A program made the position numbers and the translations under genes. A stretch of 64,000 nt of DNA from CAVEFW01 sp964579575 (lineage in GTDB: Bacteria > Actinomycetota > Coriobacteriia > Coriobacteriales > Eggerthellaceae), in the NCBI GenBank assembly GCA_964579575.1, contig CAZOGL010000004.1, positions 1-64,000 of the forward strand, in the 5' to 3' direction. Positions 32,971 through 41,901 of this stretch are shown one piece after another. Position 1 is the stretch's first letter, and each line of letters starts with the position of its first letter. The notes under the pieces are model-generated. The model searched no databases. It was not told the DNA's origin and was given only the letters and a program-made list of their open reading frames with translations.

Positions 32971-33723
32971 ATGGCAAAGACCGTAAAAACCAATCGCACT
33001 GAGAAGCTTCCTGTAGCCGAACGCTTTGTCAGCATAAACGGCGAGGGTCCCTTTGCGGGAAAGCCTGCTGCCTTTATTCGCTTCGTGGGGTGTAACCTCA
33101 CATGCTCCTATTGCGACACCCGTTGGGCATGTGACTTGAAATGTCCCTGTGAGTGGCTTGACGCATGGGCGCTTGCCCAATGGGTTGCTGAGACCGGAGC
33201 CCACCACGTGACGCTTACAGGCGGTGAGCCCCTGCTCCATCCAATCTTAGGCGAGTTGCTCCGTCGCCTTGTCAACGGCAAAGGTCCGCACGATCTTCCT
33301 TATGAGCTTCCTAAGGACTTGGTGGTCGAGATTGAGACGAATGGTTCGGTATCCCTCAATCGGATTGAGGCCCTTTTAAACTTCCTGCCGAAATCCCAGT
33401 CTGAGCGCATCGTCTTTACCGTCGACTATAAGCTTCCAGGTAGCGGGATGGAGTCGAAAATGGACCGGGGCGTCTTTGCCTCGCTTGGCATGCGAGATGC
33501 AGTCAAGTTCGTCGTTTCTGACCGCAAAGATCTTGATCGTATGAGGAGCGTTGCGGCACAGCTTGATCTTTGGAATCGTACCCAGGTCTTTGTGAGCCCT
33601 GTGTTCGGGGCAATCGAGCCTGCAGAGATTGCCCAATATCTCATCGACAACAAACTCTTTGGTGCCCGTCTCCAACTTCAATTGCACAAGATCATATGGC
33701 CTGGTGTGGAGAAGGGGGTCTGA
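32971..33723 (+). CDS. queE: 7-carboxy-7-deazaguanine synthase QueE (radical SAM)
   Basis: Radical SAM enzyme that rearranges 6-carboxytetrahydropterin to 7-carboxy-7-deazaguanine. The protein is 250 aa. The 4Fe-4S motif is CNLTCSYC (Cys41, Cys45, Cys48), with GEGPFAGKPAAFIRF before it and the SAM-binding TLTGGEPLLHP after it. The RBS AAGGA overlaps the queD stop codon. The stop TGA is one base from the queC ATG, so the three genes are translationally linked. Longer in-frame extensions into queD are rejected. Confidence 0.94.
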   Translation: MAKTVKTNRTEKLPVAERFVSINGEGPFAGKPAAFIRFVGCNLTCSYCDTRWACDLKCPCEWLDAWALAQWVAETGAHHVTLTGGEPLLHPILGELLRRLVNGKGPHDLPYELPKDLVVEIETNGSVSLNRIEALLNFLPKSQSERIVFTVDYKLPGSGMESKMDRGVFASLGMRDAVKFVVSDRKDLDRMRSVAAQLDLWNRTQVFVSPVFGAIEPAEIAQYLIDNKLFGARLQLQLHKIIWPGVEKGV

Positions 33724-33724
33724 C

Positions 33725-34420
33725 ATGGGTGAAGTACATGAGCGCGCGTTGGTGCTCGCAAGCGGTGGCGCGGACAGCACGACCTTGCTCGCCTTGGCGG
33801 TCGAGCGCTACGGAAGGGAAAACGTCATCGCGTTGTCGATCTCGTATGGCCAAAAACATGTTCGAGAGATCGAATCTGCGAAGGCGGTCGCAGCCCACTA
33901 TGGCGTGCCGATTCGGTTTCTTGACCTCGGCGTTGTCTTTGCGGGGAGCGATTGCAGTCTTTTGTCCGGCTCTTCCCAAGATATTCCCCATGAGAGCTAT
34001 GAGGACCAGTTGGATCGCTCGCAAGGCTCTCCTGTTTCGACCTACGTTCCTTTCCGCAACGGCTTATTTCTGTCGGCAGCAGCAAGCGTGGCCTTGTCAC
34101 AGGGGTGTAGCGTCATCATGTATGGCGCACACCACGACGATGCCGCCGGCAATGCCTATCCGGATTGCTCCCAGGAGTTCGTTGAGGCCATGGCTGCGGC
34201 CATCTCGCAGGGAACGGGAGGGGAGTTGAGATTGGAAGCTCCTTTTGTGAGTTGGACAAAGGCTGATATCGTAAGGCGCGGTCTTCAAATCGGGGTCCCC
34301 TATGAGTTGACGTGGAGTTGCTATGAGGGGGGAGACAAGCCTTGCGGCGTTTGCGGCACCTGCATCGATCGCGCGCGTGCGTTTGAACTCAACGGGGCGG
34401 TCGACCCGCTTTTGTCATAG
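33725..34420 (+). CDS. queC: 7-cyano-7-deazaguanine synthase QueC
   Basis: ATP-dependent conversion of 7-carboxy-7-deazaguanine to preQ0. The protein is 231 aa. The PP-loop is LASGGADSTT (residues 11-20), where most relatives have SGGxDS, as here. The zinc site near the C-terminus is CYEGGDKPCGVCGTC with four cysteines. The central VPFRNGLFLSAAASVA and the GAHHDDAAGNAYPDC block are typical. ATG 33725 is one base after the queE stop. It ends the queDEC unit; queF has its own promoter 50 bases further on. Confidence 0.95.
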   Translation: MGEVHERALVLASGGADSTTLLALAVERYGRENVIALSISYGQKHVREIESAKAVAAHYGVPIRFLDLGVVFAGSDCSLLSGSSQDIPHESYEDQLDRSQGSPVSTYVPFRNGLFLSAAASVALSQGCSVIMYGAHHDDAAGNAYPDCSQEFVEAMAAAISQGTGGELRLEAPFVSWTKADIVRRGLQIGVPYELTWSCYEGGDKPCGVCGTCIDRARAFELNGAVDPLLS

Positions 34421-34470
34421 ATTATGTCGCAAAACTAGGACCCCCGATTCTCCCGTAACCTGATACTTCT

Positions 34471-34499
34471 TTGTAGGCATTCGTTTTGTGCGATAAAAT
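34471..34499 (+). promoter_or_regulatory. queF promoter
   Basis: TTGTAG (34471-34476), a 17-base spacer, TAAAAT (34494-34499). The ATG is 30 bases downstream with GAGAAGGAG before it, so queF and the three following genes can be transcribed apart from queDEC. Confidence 0.6.
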
Positions 34500-34529
34500 G
34501 CTTGTTTTGAATAGAGAGAAGGAGTTGTT

Positions 34530-35021
34530 ATGGGTGATACACGACAAAAAGAGGGGCTTGAGCTTCTGGGATCAAAGACGACGATCTATCCAAGTGATTA
34601 TGACCCCGGCGTCCTTGAGACGTTTGTGAACAAACACCCTGACCACGATTACTTCGTGAAGTTCAATTGCCCCGAGTTCACGAGTTTGTGCCCTATCACT
34701 GGCCAGCCGGATTTCGCGACGATTTACATCTCGTACGTCCCCGATATCCGCATGGTCGAGAGCAAAAGCCTCAAGCTGTACCTGTTCAGCTTCCGTAACC
34801 ACGGAGATTTCCATGAGGATTGCGTCAACAAGATCATGTACGACCTCATCGACGCCATGGATCCCAAGTACATCGAGGTTTGGGGCAAGTTCACACCTCG
34901 AGGCGGTATCAGCATCGATCCCTATTGCAACTACGGTCGACCTGGCACGAAATGGGAAGAGGTGGCATGGGCCCGTTTGAGCTCCCATGACCTGTATCCC
35001 GAGAAGATCGACAACAGGTAA
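34530..35021 (+). CDS. queF: NADPH-dependent preQ0 reductase QueF (short type)
   Basis: Reduces the nitrile of preQ0 to the amine of preQ1, before insertion into tRNA. The protein is 163 aa, the unimodular type. The covalent-thioimide nucleophile is Cys54 in EFTSLCPITGQPDF, with Asp61 following. The NADPH-binding motif ESKSLKLYLFSFRNHG precedes FHE. The ribosome binding site GAGAAGGAG is strong. The presence of queD, queE, queC and queF shows that preQ1 is made locally; tgt and queA lie outside the window. Confidence 0.95.
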   Translation: MGDTRQKEGLELLGSKTTIYPSDYDPGVLETFVNKHPDHDYFVKFNCPEFTSLCPITGQPDFATIYISYVPDIRMVESKSLKLYLFSFRNHGDFHEDCVNKIMYDLIDAMDPKYIEVWGKFTPRGGISIDPYCNYGRPGTKWEEVAWARLSSHDLYPEKIDNR

Positions 35022-35027
35022 GCGAAT

Positions 35028-35480
35028 ATGGCTACCTCAGACCTTGAGGCGCGTATCGATCGTGCCTACCAACTCCATCATTCGCACTACAGTTGTGCCC
35101 AAGCGGTAGCTTGCGCGATGTGCGATCTTGTCGATCTTGACTATGAGGTCGCTTTTGACACCCTCGACGGTTTCGGCGGAGGCATGGGCGGCTACGACCA
35201 GACCTGCGGCGCCGTGTCGGGCGGCGTGATGATCTTAGGCTTTGGGCGCAGCGACGGTTCGGCTGCCTGCACGTCGAAGCGCGAATCATATCGAATTTGC
35301 CACGAGCTTTGTGCGCGGATCATGGAGCATTACGAGTTTGACACGGTTTCTTGCGCGGAGATGCGACCCCATGACCAACCGCCCGAGGTCGTGTTTGCGA
35401 CATGTGACGGCTATATCGCTCGTGTCATCGAGGTTACCTACCAACTCCTTGAGGAGAACGGGTTGCTTGCGAGTAAGTGA
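35028..35480 (+). CDS. C_GCAxxG_C_C family protein (probable redox protein)
   Basis: The protein is 150 aa. The family signature is clear: the N-terminal SCAQAVACAM, the glycine-rich GGMGGYDQTCGAVSGG with the conserved GCAxxG-type cysteine, and further cysteines near CHELCARI, VSCAEM and ATCDGY. Members occur mostly in anaerobes and are thought to handle redox or metal chemistry; no reaction is established. It starts six bases after queF and is followed by the macrodomain gene after 37 bases. Co-transcription with queF is likely, but a functional link is not shown. Confidence 0.85.
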   Translation: MATSDLEARIDRAYQLHHSHYSCAQAVACAMCDLVDLDYEVAFDTLDGFGGGMGGYDQTCGAVSGGVMILGFGRSDGSAACTSKRESYRICHELCARIMEHYEFDTVSCAEMRPHDQPPEVVFATCDGYIARVIEVTYQLLEENGLLASK

Positions 35481-35517
35481 GCATTGGCGCCCTGTTGAAT
35501 GTCGAAAGGAGTATCGG

Positions 35518-36348
35518 ATGAACGAACGAGAACTGCGTGTACGTCTTATCGCCCTCATAACCTACCTGATGAACGAACGGCCCGACACCATGGACAACGA
35601 GCAGGTGTCCCTTGAGACGCTTGGCGAGATGGTGATCCCATCGCTTTGGACGATGTTTCGTTCCTTGGTGAACCTGCGTGAGCCGAAAGCGGGACATCCG
35701 CGTTTCTATGAGACCCAAGACGAGGTCTTGAGCTATTTCATAAACAAGGACCACATTGCGACTATCGAGGATGCGACGCTTTCGCCTGACAACGATCGTA
35801 TTGGCCTTTGGCGTGGGGATATCACCCGTTTGAAGGTCGATGCCATCGTTAACGCCGCGTCCAAGGAGCTCCAAGGTTGTTGGGTTCCGGGGCACAATTG
35901 CATAGACAATGCTATCCACACCTTTGCTGGTGTCCAACTCCGCGAGGAATGCGCGCACATCATTGAGGCGCAGGGCCACGAGGAGCCCGTTGGCAAAGCT
36001 CGGACTACGTCTGCCTATAACCTGCCTTGCACCCATATCATTCACACGGTTGGACCTATCGCGAACGGCAAGCCCACAGACCGCGACCGCACAGATCTTG
36101 CGTCGTGCTATTCGAGTTGCCTTGAGGCTGCCCGAAGCGTTCACGCCAAGACGCTTGCCTTTTGCCCTATCAGCACGGGGGTGTTCGGATTTTCCCAAGA
36201 AGAGGCTGCTGACATCGCATATCGGACAGTTGCAGATTGGCTAGGTGCCCATCCCACCACGGATATCACCGTCATCTTCAACACCTTTGATGCCGATTGC
36301 GACACCGCATACCGTTTGGTATTGAACCTTCCGGAAGGCGAGGAGTAG
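35518..36348 (+). CDS. zinc-containing macrodomain protein-ADP-ribose hydrolase
   Basis: Probably removes ADP-ribose from modified proteins. The protein is 276 aa. An N-terminal helical part of about 90 residues precedes the macrodomain, which begins LWRGDITRLKVDAIVNAAS. The loop GCWVPGHNCIDNAIHTFAG (from residue 120) has the Cys/His/Cys pattern of the zinc-dependent class known from Staphylococcus and Streptococcus (SauMacro/SpyMacro), and GVFGFS closes the site. In those species it sits with lipoylation-linked sirtuin genes; none is present here, so the target may differ. ATG 35518 follows AAAGGAG. The ABC transporter begins two bases after its stop. Confidence 0.9.
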   Translation: MNERELRVRLIALITYLMNERPDTMDNEQVSLETLGEMVIPSLWTMFRSLVNLREPKAGHPRFYETQDEVLSYFINKDHIATIEDATLSPDNDRIGLWRGDITRLKVDAIVNAASKELQGCWVPGHNCIDNAIHTFAGVQLREECAHIIEAQGHEEPVGKARTTSAYNLPCTHIIHTVGPIANGKPTDRDRTDLASCYSSCLEAARSVHAKTLAFCPISTGVFGFSQEEAADIAYRTVADWLGAHPTTDITVIFNTFDADCDTAYRLVLNLPEGEE

Positions 36349-36350
36349 GG

Positions 36351-38225
36351 ATGCCTGCAGACGGGACAGGGCAAAGGGGAACCATGCCGGGGATGGGGTA
36401 TCGCAACGAGGCTAAACCCCAAGAGATCCCCGACGTGCCTTTTAAGACGGTTGCAAGGAAATTTATCGAGTACTACAAGCCCTTCACGTTGCTGTTCTTG
36501 GCTGACCTAGTCGCTGCTACCATCCTCGCCGTGGTGGACCTTGCCTTCCCCCAGATACTCAATTTCTTCGTGCGCGACTTCTTTGTGAACGCGACTGATG
36601 CAATCTTGGATGTCTTGCCTTGGGTGGCTGTCGCCATGATTGTTCTCTACCTCGTGCGTAGCGGGTGTCAATGGTTCGTCGCCTGTTGGGGCCATATCAT
36701 GGGAGCCCGCATGGAGGCGCGTATGCGTATGGACCTCTTCAAGCAATATCAGAGGCTGTCGTTTAGCTACTACGATCGCAACAACACCGGCGAGATGATG
36801 TCCAAGCTTGTGACCGACCTCTTCGACATCTCGGAGGTTGCCCACCATGGCCCCGAGAACCTGTTCATAGCGTTTTTTAAGATCATAGGATCGTTTGTCC
36901 TTCTCATGATGGTGAACGTCCCGCTGACTCTTGTCATGTTGGTCGTCACAGCCGTCATGATGGTGTATTCCTGCGTCGCAAACTATCGCAAGCGCACCAT
37001 CTTCAGGCAAAACCGCATACGTATGGCAGGTATGAACGCCCGCCTCCAAGATTCCCTCGGAGGAATCCGCATCGTCAAGAGCTTTGGAAACGAGGACATC
37101 GAGATTGACCGCTTCGGCGACACGAACGAGCAGTTCATCGAGACAAAGGAGCGCTCCTATCGCTTTATGGGGCAATTCCAATTGGCGAGCAGCCTGTTCC
37201 GCGGTGCGCTTTACACGACGACGGTCGTAGGGGGTGGGTATTTCGTCGCGACCGGCGGAATGGCCCCTGCGGACCTCATTCTCTACGCGCTCTACATCGG
37301 TATCTTTATCGCCCCTCTCGAAATGCTCATCAACTTCACCGAGACGTTCCAAAAGGGATATGCGGGCTTTCGTCGCTTCGTTGAGACCCTCGCGGAGGAG
37401 CCGGGAGTTGAAAATGCCCAAGACGCTGTCGATCTCATCTCCGTAATCGATAGGAACGACGAGGGTCCTGGCAATGAGCAAGACGACAACGTGGTTGCCC
37501 CAGGAGTTGAGTTGCGTGACGTTCACTTTGCCTATGCGGACGGACCGGAAGTGCTCCACGGCATAGACCTTGACATTCCGGCGGGCAAGACGGTTGCCTT
37601 GGTCGGGCCAAGTGGCGGCGGCAAGACCACGACATGCAGCTTGTTGCCCCGCTTCTACGATGTGACCTGCGGCAGTGTCTCCATTGCGGGTATTGACGTG
37701 CGCCATGTCACGCTTGAAAGCCTACGCTGTGTCGTGGGTATCGTTCAACAGGATGTGTATTTGTTCGAGGGGACTATCCGCGACAACATTTTGTATGGGC
37801 AGCCAAACGCCACCGAAGAGGAGATGGTCTGGGCGGCAAAACAGGCAAATATCCACGACTTCGTGATGAGTCTTGATGCGGGATATGACACCTTCGTAGG
37901 AGAGCGCGGAGCACGCCTCTCTGGCGGACAGAAGCAACGCGTTGCAATCGCGCGCGTCTTCCTCCGCAACCCGCGCGTGCTCATCCTCGACGAGGCGACC
38001 TCGGCCCTTGATAACGAGAGTGAGGGTCACGTGCAGGAGGCGCTTGATGCTCTTGCCGTCGGACGAACGACGTTGGTCATTGCCCATCGTCTCAGCACTA
38101 TCAGAAACGCTGACTATATCGCCGTCATCGACGAGGGTCGCGTCGTGGAGCGTGGGACCCACGAAGAACTCATGGCGCTCGGTGGCATCTACGAGCGTTA
38201 CTACTCGATGCAGTTCCGGTCCTAA
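36351..38225 (+). CDS. ABC transporter, fused permease-ATPase (half-transporter)
   Basis: The protein is 624 aa. An N-terminal six-helix exporter-type membrane domain (about 40-330) is followed by a short acidic linker and an ATPase domain. Walker A is GPSGGGKTTT, the signature is RLSGGQKQRVAIARV, Walker B is RVLILDEATSALD, and the H-loop is IAHRLST. It probably works as a homodimer exporting lipids, peptides or drugs; the substrate is unknown. ATG 36351 has GAGGAG directly before it, overlapping the end of the macrodomain gene. The stop codon lies in the first copy of a short tandem repeat. Confidence 0.93.
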   Translation: MPADGTGQRGTMPGMGYRNEAKPQEIPDVPFKTVARKFIEYYKPFTLLFLADLVAATILAVVDLAFPQILNFFVRDFFVNATDAILDVLPWVAVAMIVLYLVRSGCQWFVACWGHIMGARMEARMRMDLFKQYQRLSFSYYDRNNTGEMMSKLVTDLFDISEVAHHGPENLFIAFFKIIGSFVLLMMVNVPLTLVMLVVTAVMMVYSCVANYRKRTIFRQNRIRMAGMNARLQDSLGGIRIVKSFGNEDIEIDRFGDTNEQFIETKERSYRFMGQFQLASSLFRGALYTTTVVGGGYFVATGGMAPADLILYALYIGIFIAPLEMLINFTETFQKGYAGFRRFVETLAEEPGVENAQDAVDLISVIDRNDEGPGNEQDDNVVAPGVELRDVHFAYADGPEVLHGIDLDIPAGKTVALVGPSGGGKTTTCSLLPRFYDVTCGSVSIAGIDVRHVTLESLRCVVGIVQQDVYLFEGTIRDNILYGQPNATEEEMVWAAKQANIHDFVMSLDAGYDTFVGERGARLSGGQKQRVAIARVFLRNPRVLILDEATSALDNESEGHVQEALDALAVGRTTLVIAHRLSTIRNADYIAVIDEGRVVERGTHEELMALGGIYERYYSMQFRS

Positions 38226-38290
38226 AGTTTTGGTCCTAAAACTTTGGCCCTCAATTTGGTCTTAAAGCTTTGGTCCTAAGATTCCGGTTC
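38218..38290. repeat. 14-bp degenerate tandem repeat
   Basis: About five units of GGTCCTAAAGTTTT type, the last copies degraded, begin in the final codons of the ABC transporter and include its stop codon. Downstream, 38291-38467 contains only a -10-like TATACT (38413-38418) before dnaG. Confidence 0.75.
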
Positions 38291-38467
38291 TTTAGACGTC
38301 ACCCCTTAAGGACGACAGCCTAAAGCTTGAGTCCTTTGGACGAATGCGTCTCGATTACCTTTGAAACGGCCGCACTTCGAACACGGGCGCAAGTGGGAGC
38401 GTGCGGCTGCGTTATACTGCGTGTGTACAAAACGACGTTAAGGCGAAGTACCGTAAGGAGGTGGCCC

Positions 38468-40321
38468 GTGGCTGGTGGTCGAATCAGCGATGAAGACATT
38501 CAGAAAGTCCGCGAAGCTACCGACATTGTTGCGCTTGTAGGGGAGCGTGTCCCCGTCAAACAGCGTGGACGTGACTTTTGGTGCTGTTGCCCCCTCCATA
38601 ACGAGAAGTCCCCGTCTTTCAAAATGGACCCAGTCACACAACTTTGGCATTGCTTTGGCTGCCATGAGGGCGGTGACGTGTTCGGCTACGTCATGAAGAC
38701 GGAGGATCTTACGTTTCCCGAGGCGGTACGACGTTTGGCAGAGCGTGCCCATATCGAGATCGCTGAGACCCAGGCCAGAGGGAAAAGCGTCAATTCGAGT
38801 CGTAAGGCCCGCTTGAAAGACGTCTGCAAGGAGACTGCCGAGTACTACCACACCCAACTTATGCGTAGCCGCGACGACGGTGCCGCCAAGGCGCGTGCCT
38901 ATCTTGCGGGTCGCAACCTCGGTGGATCGGTCCCAAAGACGTGGAACCTCGGATATGCGCCCGGTCGTGGCTCCTTGGTGCGCCATCTTATCGCTAAGGG
39001 GTTCAAACCTGATGAGCTCATCGAGGCAAACGTTGCCTTGACGGGGCGTGATGGGAAGTTGCGTGATCGGTTCTACGAACGCGTGATGTTTCCGATCAAC
39101 GATATCCAGGGAGATTGCATCGCCTTCGGCGGTCGCATTATGGGCGATGGCCAACCGAAATACCTCAACAGCCAAGAAACCCCTATCTTTCACAAGTCTG
39201 AGGTGTTGTTTGGCCTCGACCATGCAAAGGGCGCCATGACCTCTACTGGTATCGCTGTCGTGGTTGAGGGCTATACCGACGTCATCGCCTGTCATGAGGC
39301 GGGCATGTGCAATGTGGTCGCAACTCTTGGCACCGCGTTGACGCGCCAACATATCCGCGTCCTCTCGCGCCATGCGAAAAACGCCATCGTGTATCTTTTT
39401 GACGGAGACAGCGCAGGCCAGCGTGCAGCAGATCGCGCCCTTGGGTTCATCGATTCCAGCATGACGCCGGAGGGGGCTCGCAATCCGATAGAGTTGCGCG
39501 CCGTCACCCTGCCCGATGATCTCGACCCCGCAGATTTCATCGCCAAGCGTGGTGTCGAGGAGCTCCAGAAAATCATCTCGTCGTCGAAGCAGCTGTTGCA
39601 ATACGGCATCGACAGGCGTATCGCTGCCCACGACCTATCGACCCCTGAGGGGCGCGGTGCGGCAATGCATGACGCCCTCGCCATCCTTGCCCCGATCAAG
39701 GACTCGGTACTTGCCCAACAATACGCCATGGAGATCGCAAGCCTTACTCGTATGCGTGAGGGGGACGTGCTCGAGGCGCTTGGGCGTCTTAAGGCTCCCC
39801 AACACTTCCATGAGGAGACTTCGGAGCCGACGGAAGGTAGTGGTCGCCGCGTCCAAGCGCAAAGGACGAGCGAAGCTAGCCTGTCCGCGTCTGAGCGAAA
39901 TAGACGCGCCGTCGAGCGCAACCTGCTTGCGCTTTGCGTGCGAAACCCCGAGGTTGCGATCGAGCATGCGAACTCCCTGGCCGGAACGCAATGGCATGAT
40001 GCGATGAACGCCCAGATCGCGTCGTCGCTCTTGGATGCTCTTGATGACAACCCCCAAGCGAAGCCGGCAAGCCTTGTCGCGTTTTGTGTCTCACGCGTTC
40101 CCGCGGCGGGGTCGGTTTTGACCGAGCCGCAATTTGACGAGGGGATAGATCCGTCTAGGATGGCAAAGTTTCTTTGCGAGGAGATCGCTATCGGGGACAT
40201 GGAGGATTCCATCGCGAGTTTGCGCGCCCAGATGGCGGGAAGCGATGACGGTCTGTTCGAGGTTGTCTCTGCGATGCAAAAAGATCTTGAGGTACGGCGG
40301 GCGAACCACCGCCCGCTCTAG
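38468..40321 (+). CDS. dnaG: DNA primase
   Basis: Makes RNA primers for replication. The protein is 617 aa. The CHC2 zinc domain has Cys41, His44, Cys62 and Cys65 (CCPLHNEKSPSF, LWHCFGCHEGGD). The RNA polymerase core has the TOPRIM motifs VVVEGYTDVIA and YLFDGDSAGQRAA, preceded by the DnaG motif FGGRIMGDGQPKYLNS. The helicase-binding C-terminal region is poorly conserved, as usual. The start is GTG 38468, six bases after AGGAGG; 47 further upstream in-frame codons are rejected. It heads dnaG-def-fmt-rsmB, with 59 bases to def. Confidence 0.96.
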   Translation: MAGGRISDEDIQKVREATDIVALVGERVPVKQRGRDFWCCCPLHNEKSPSFKMDPVTQLWHCFGCHEGGDVFGYVMKTEDLTFPEAVRRLAERAHIEIAETQARGKSVNSSRKARLKDVCKETAEYYHTQLMRSRDDGAAKARAYLAGRNLGGSVPKTWNLGYAPGRGSLVRHLIAKGFKPDELIEANVALTGRDGKLRDRFYERVMFPINDIQGDCIAFGGRIMGDGQPKYLNSQETPIFHKSEVLFGLDHAKGAMTSTGIAVVVEGYTDVIACHEAGMCNVVATLGTALTRQHIRVLSRHAKNAIVYLFDGDSAGQRAADRALGFIDSSMTPEGARNPIELRAVTLPDDLDPADFIAKRGVEELQKIISSSKQLLQYGIDRRIAAHDLSTPEGRGAAMHDALAILAPIKDSVLAQQYAMEIASLTRMREGDVLEALGRLKAPQHFHEETSEPTEGSGRRVQAQRTSEASLSASERNRRAVERNLLALCVRNPEVAIEHANSLAGTQWHDAMNAQIASSLLDALDDNPQAKPASLVAFCVSRVPAAGSVLTEPQFDEGIDPSRMAKFLCEEIAIGDMEDSIASLRAQMAGSDDGLFEVVSAMQKDLEVRRANHRPL

Positions 40322-40380
40322 AGATTAGGTAGTTGACGTTGCCGTATCGGCACGAATGTGTACGTAAAAGGAGAACTAAC

Positions 40381-40908
40381 ATGTTGAAGGTTGTTATCGC
40401 CCCGGATTCGATTCTGAACACCGTGTGCGATCCGTGTACGGTGGGGGACCCCACGTTGAAGGGTCTCGCAGAGCAGATGGCTGAGACGATGTATGAATCC
40501 AACGGATGCGGTCTTGCGGGACCCCAGGTCGGTGTCACGAAGCGCATCGTCGTCATCGATTGCGACGATTCCGAGGTTCGAAATCCTATAACCTTGGTCA
40601 ACCCCGTGCTTGTTGAGACAAAGGGCAACAAGGTGTGCGGGGAGGAAGGATGCCTTTCGTTGCCCGGCATCACGGTCGAGATTTCCCGTCCTGAATGGGC
40701 TCGTGTGACCTATTTTGACCTTGAGGGGAACGCTTGTGAGATCTCCGGCGACGGGCTTTTGGGACGTTGCCTCCAACATGAGCTTGACCACCTTGACGGC
40801 AAGACCATGCTCGAAAGCTGTAATCCCCTCAACCGCCTTAAAGCGTTGCGCGACTATGAGACCGCGCTTGCTTCGGGCGCCCGCCCCGGTGAGACTTCTG
40901 TCAGATAG
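40381..40908 (+). CDS. def: peptide deformylase
   Basis: Removes the formyl group from new proteins. The protein is 175 aa. All three metal-site motifs are present: GCGLAGPQVG (43-52), EGCLSLPG with the ligand Cys91, and QHELDHLDG with His133, Glu134 and His137. AAAAGGAG precedes the ATG. Grouped with fmt, it covers both ends of formyl-methionine use in initiation. Confidence 0.97.
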   Translation: MLKVVIAPDSILNTVCDPCTVGDPTLKGLAEQMAETMYESNGCGLAGPQVGVTKRIVVIDCDDSEVRNPITLVNPVLVETKGNKVCGEEGCLSLPGITVEISRPEWARVTYFDLEGNACEISGDGLLGRCLQHELDHLDGKTMLESCNPLNRLKALRDYETALASGARPGETSVR

Positions 40909-40941
40909 ATTTTGTGACTGCGTTAGAAACGGAGATTTGGC

Positions 40942-41901
40942 ATGCGCATTGTGTTCATGGGTACGCCTGCCTATGCGGCTACCATTCTGGAAGAGATCTC
41001 ATATCAACATGACGTAGCCTGCGTCTATACGCGACCTGATGCGGTTCGCGGACGTGGCAAGGCCAAGGTCCCCTCAGAGGTCAAGCAGACGGCGACTCGT
41101 TTGGGACTCGAGGTGAGGACTCCCTCTACGTTGCGCGATGAGGCGGTAGTGGAGGAGTTGCGCTCTTGGGATGCCGATGCCTTCGTCGTTGCGGCGTATG
41201 GCGCCATTTTGACTTCGGAAGTGCTTTCCATACCACGCCTGGTGTGCCTTAACGCCCACGCTTCCATCCTTCCTCGCTGGCGAGGTGCCGCACCTATCGA
41301 GCGCGCGATCCTTGCTGGTGACGATAAGGTAGGCGTCTGCATCATGCGTATGGAGGAAGGACTCGACACGGGAGATTGGTGTGTATGCCGTACGACCGAG
41401 ATTGCTGACAAGACGGCAGGGGAGTTGACTGCCGAGCTTGCGGATCTTGGAGCCCGAGCGATGCTGACCGCCCTCAGTATTGTGGAATCTGGGGCCGCTC
41501 GTTGGGAGGTCCAAGGCGAGGAGGGTGTTACCTACGCCAAAAAGATCGAAAAGCATGAGCTTGATATTGCCCCATCCGATGACGTCATGACGGCTTGGCG
41601 GAAGGTGCAAGCCTCAGGCGTTGCCCATCCCAGTCGCATCTCAGTAGGAGGAAAGTCCTTGACGATTCTTTCTGCTCGCCCCGTAGATGACGCCCATCCA
41701 GCCGTCTCAGCTTTGGGCTCGCTTGACTTGGAAAGCGGAAGCGTCCGTCTCGCTGCAAAATGCCTCGTAATCGGGTTAAAAGATGGCGCGCTTGAGCTTG
41801 TACGGGTCAAACCTGATGGGAAGCGGGAGATGGAGGGCGTTGCCTTTGCGAGTGGCCTCCAAGGTCTAAAGCTTGGTGGCGTCACGTGGGAGCAGTTGTA
41901 A
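40942..41901 (+). CDS. fmt: methionyl-tRNA formyltransferase
   Basis: Formylates Met-tRNA(fMet) with 10-formyltetrahydrofolate. The protein is 319 aa. The N-terminal MRIVFMGTPAYAATIL and the catalytic Asn-His-Asp set with NAHASILPRWRGAAPIERA and GLDTGD are visible. The C-terminal OB-fold domain follows (KKIEKHELDI, PDGKREMEG). The stop TAA overlaps the rsmB ATG by one base (TAATG), a classic coupling arrangement. Confidence 0.96.
   Translation: MRIVFMGTPAYAATILEEISYQHDVACVYTRPDAVRGRGKAKVPSEVKQTATRLGLEVRTPSTLRDEAVVEELRSWDADAFVVAAYGAILTSEVLSIPRLVCLNAHASILPRWRGAAPIERAILAGDDKVGVCIMRMEEGLDTGDWCVCRTTEIADKTAGELTAELADLGARAMLTALSIVESGAARWEVQGEEGVTYAKKIEKHELDIAPSDDVMTAWRKVQASGVAHPSRISVGGKSLTILSARPVDDAHPAVSALGSLDLESGSVRLAAKCLVIGLKDGALELVRVKPDGKREMEGVAFASGLQGLKLGGVTWEQL

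Noticed and set aside
32379..33101. N-terminal extension of the HAD phosphatase
   Set aside because: The frame is open only because it is antisense to queD and queE; a good ribosome binding site lies at 32378.
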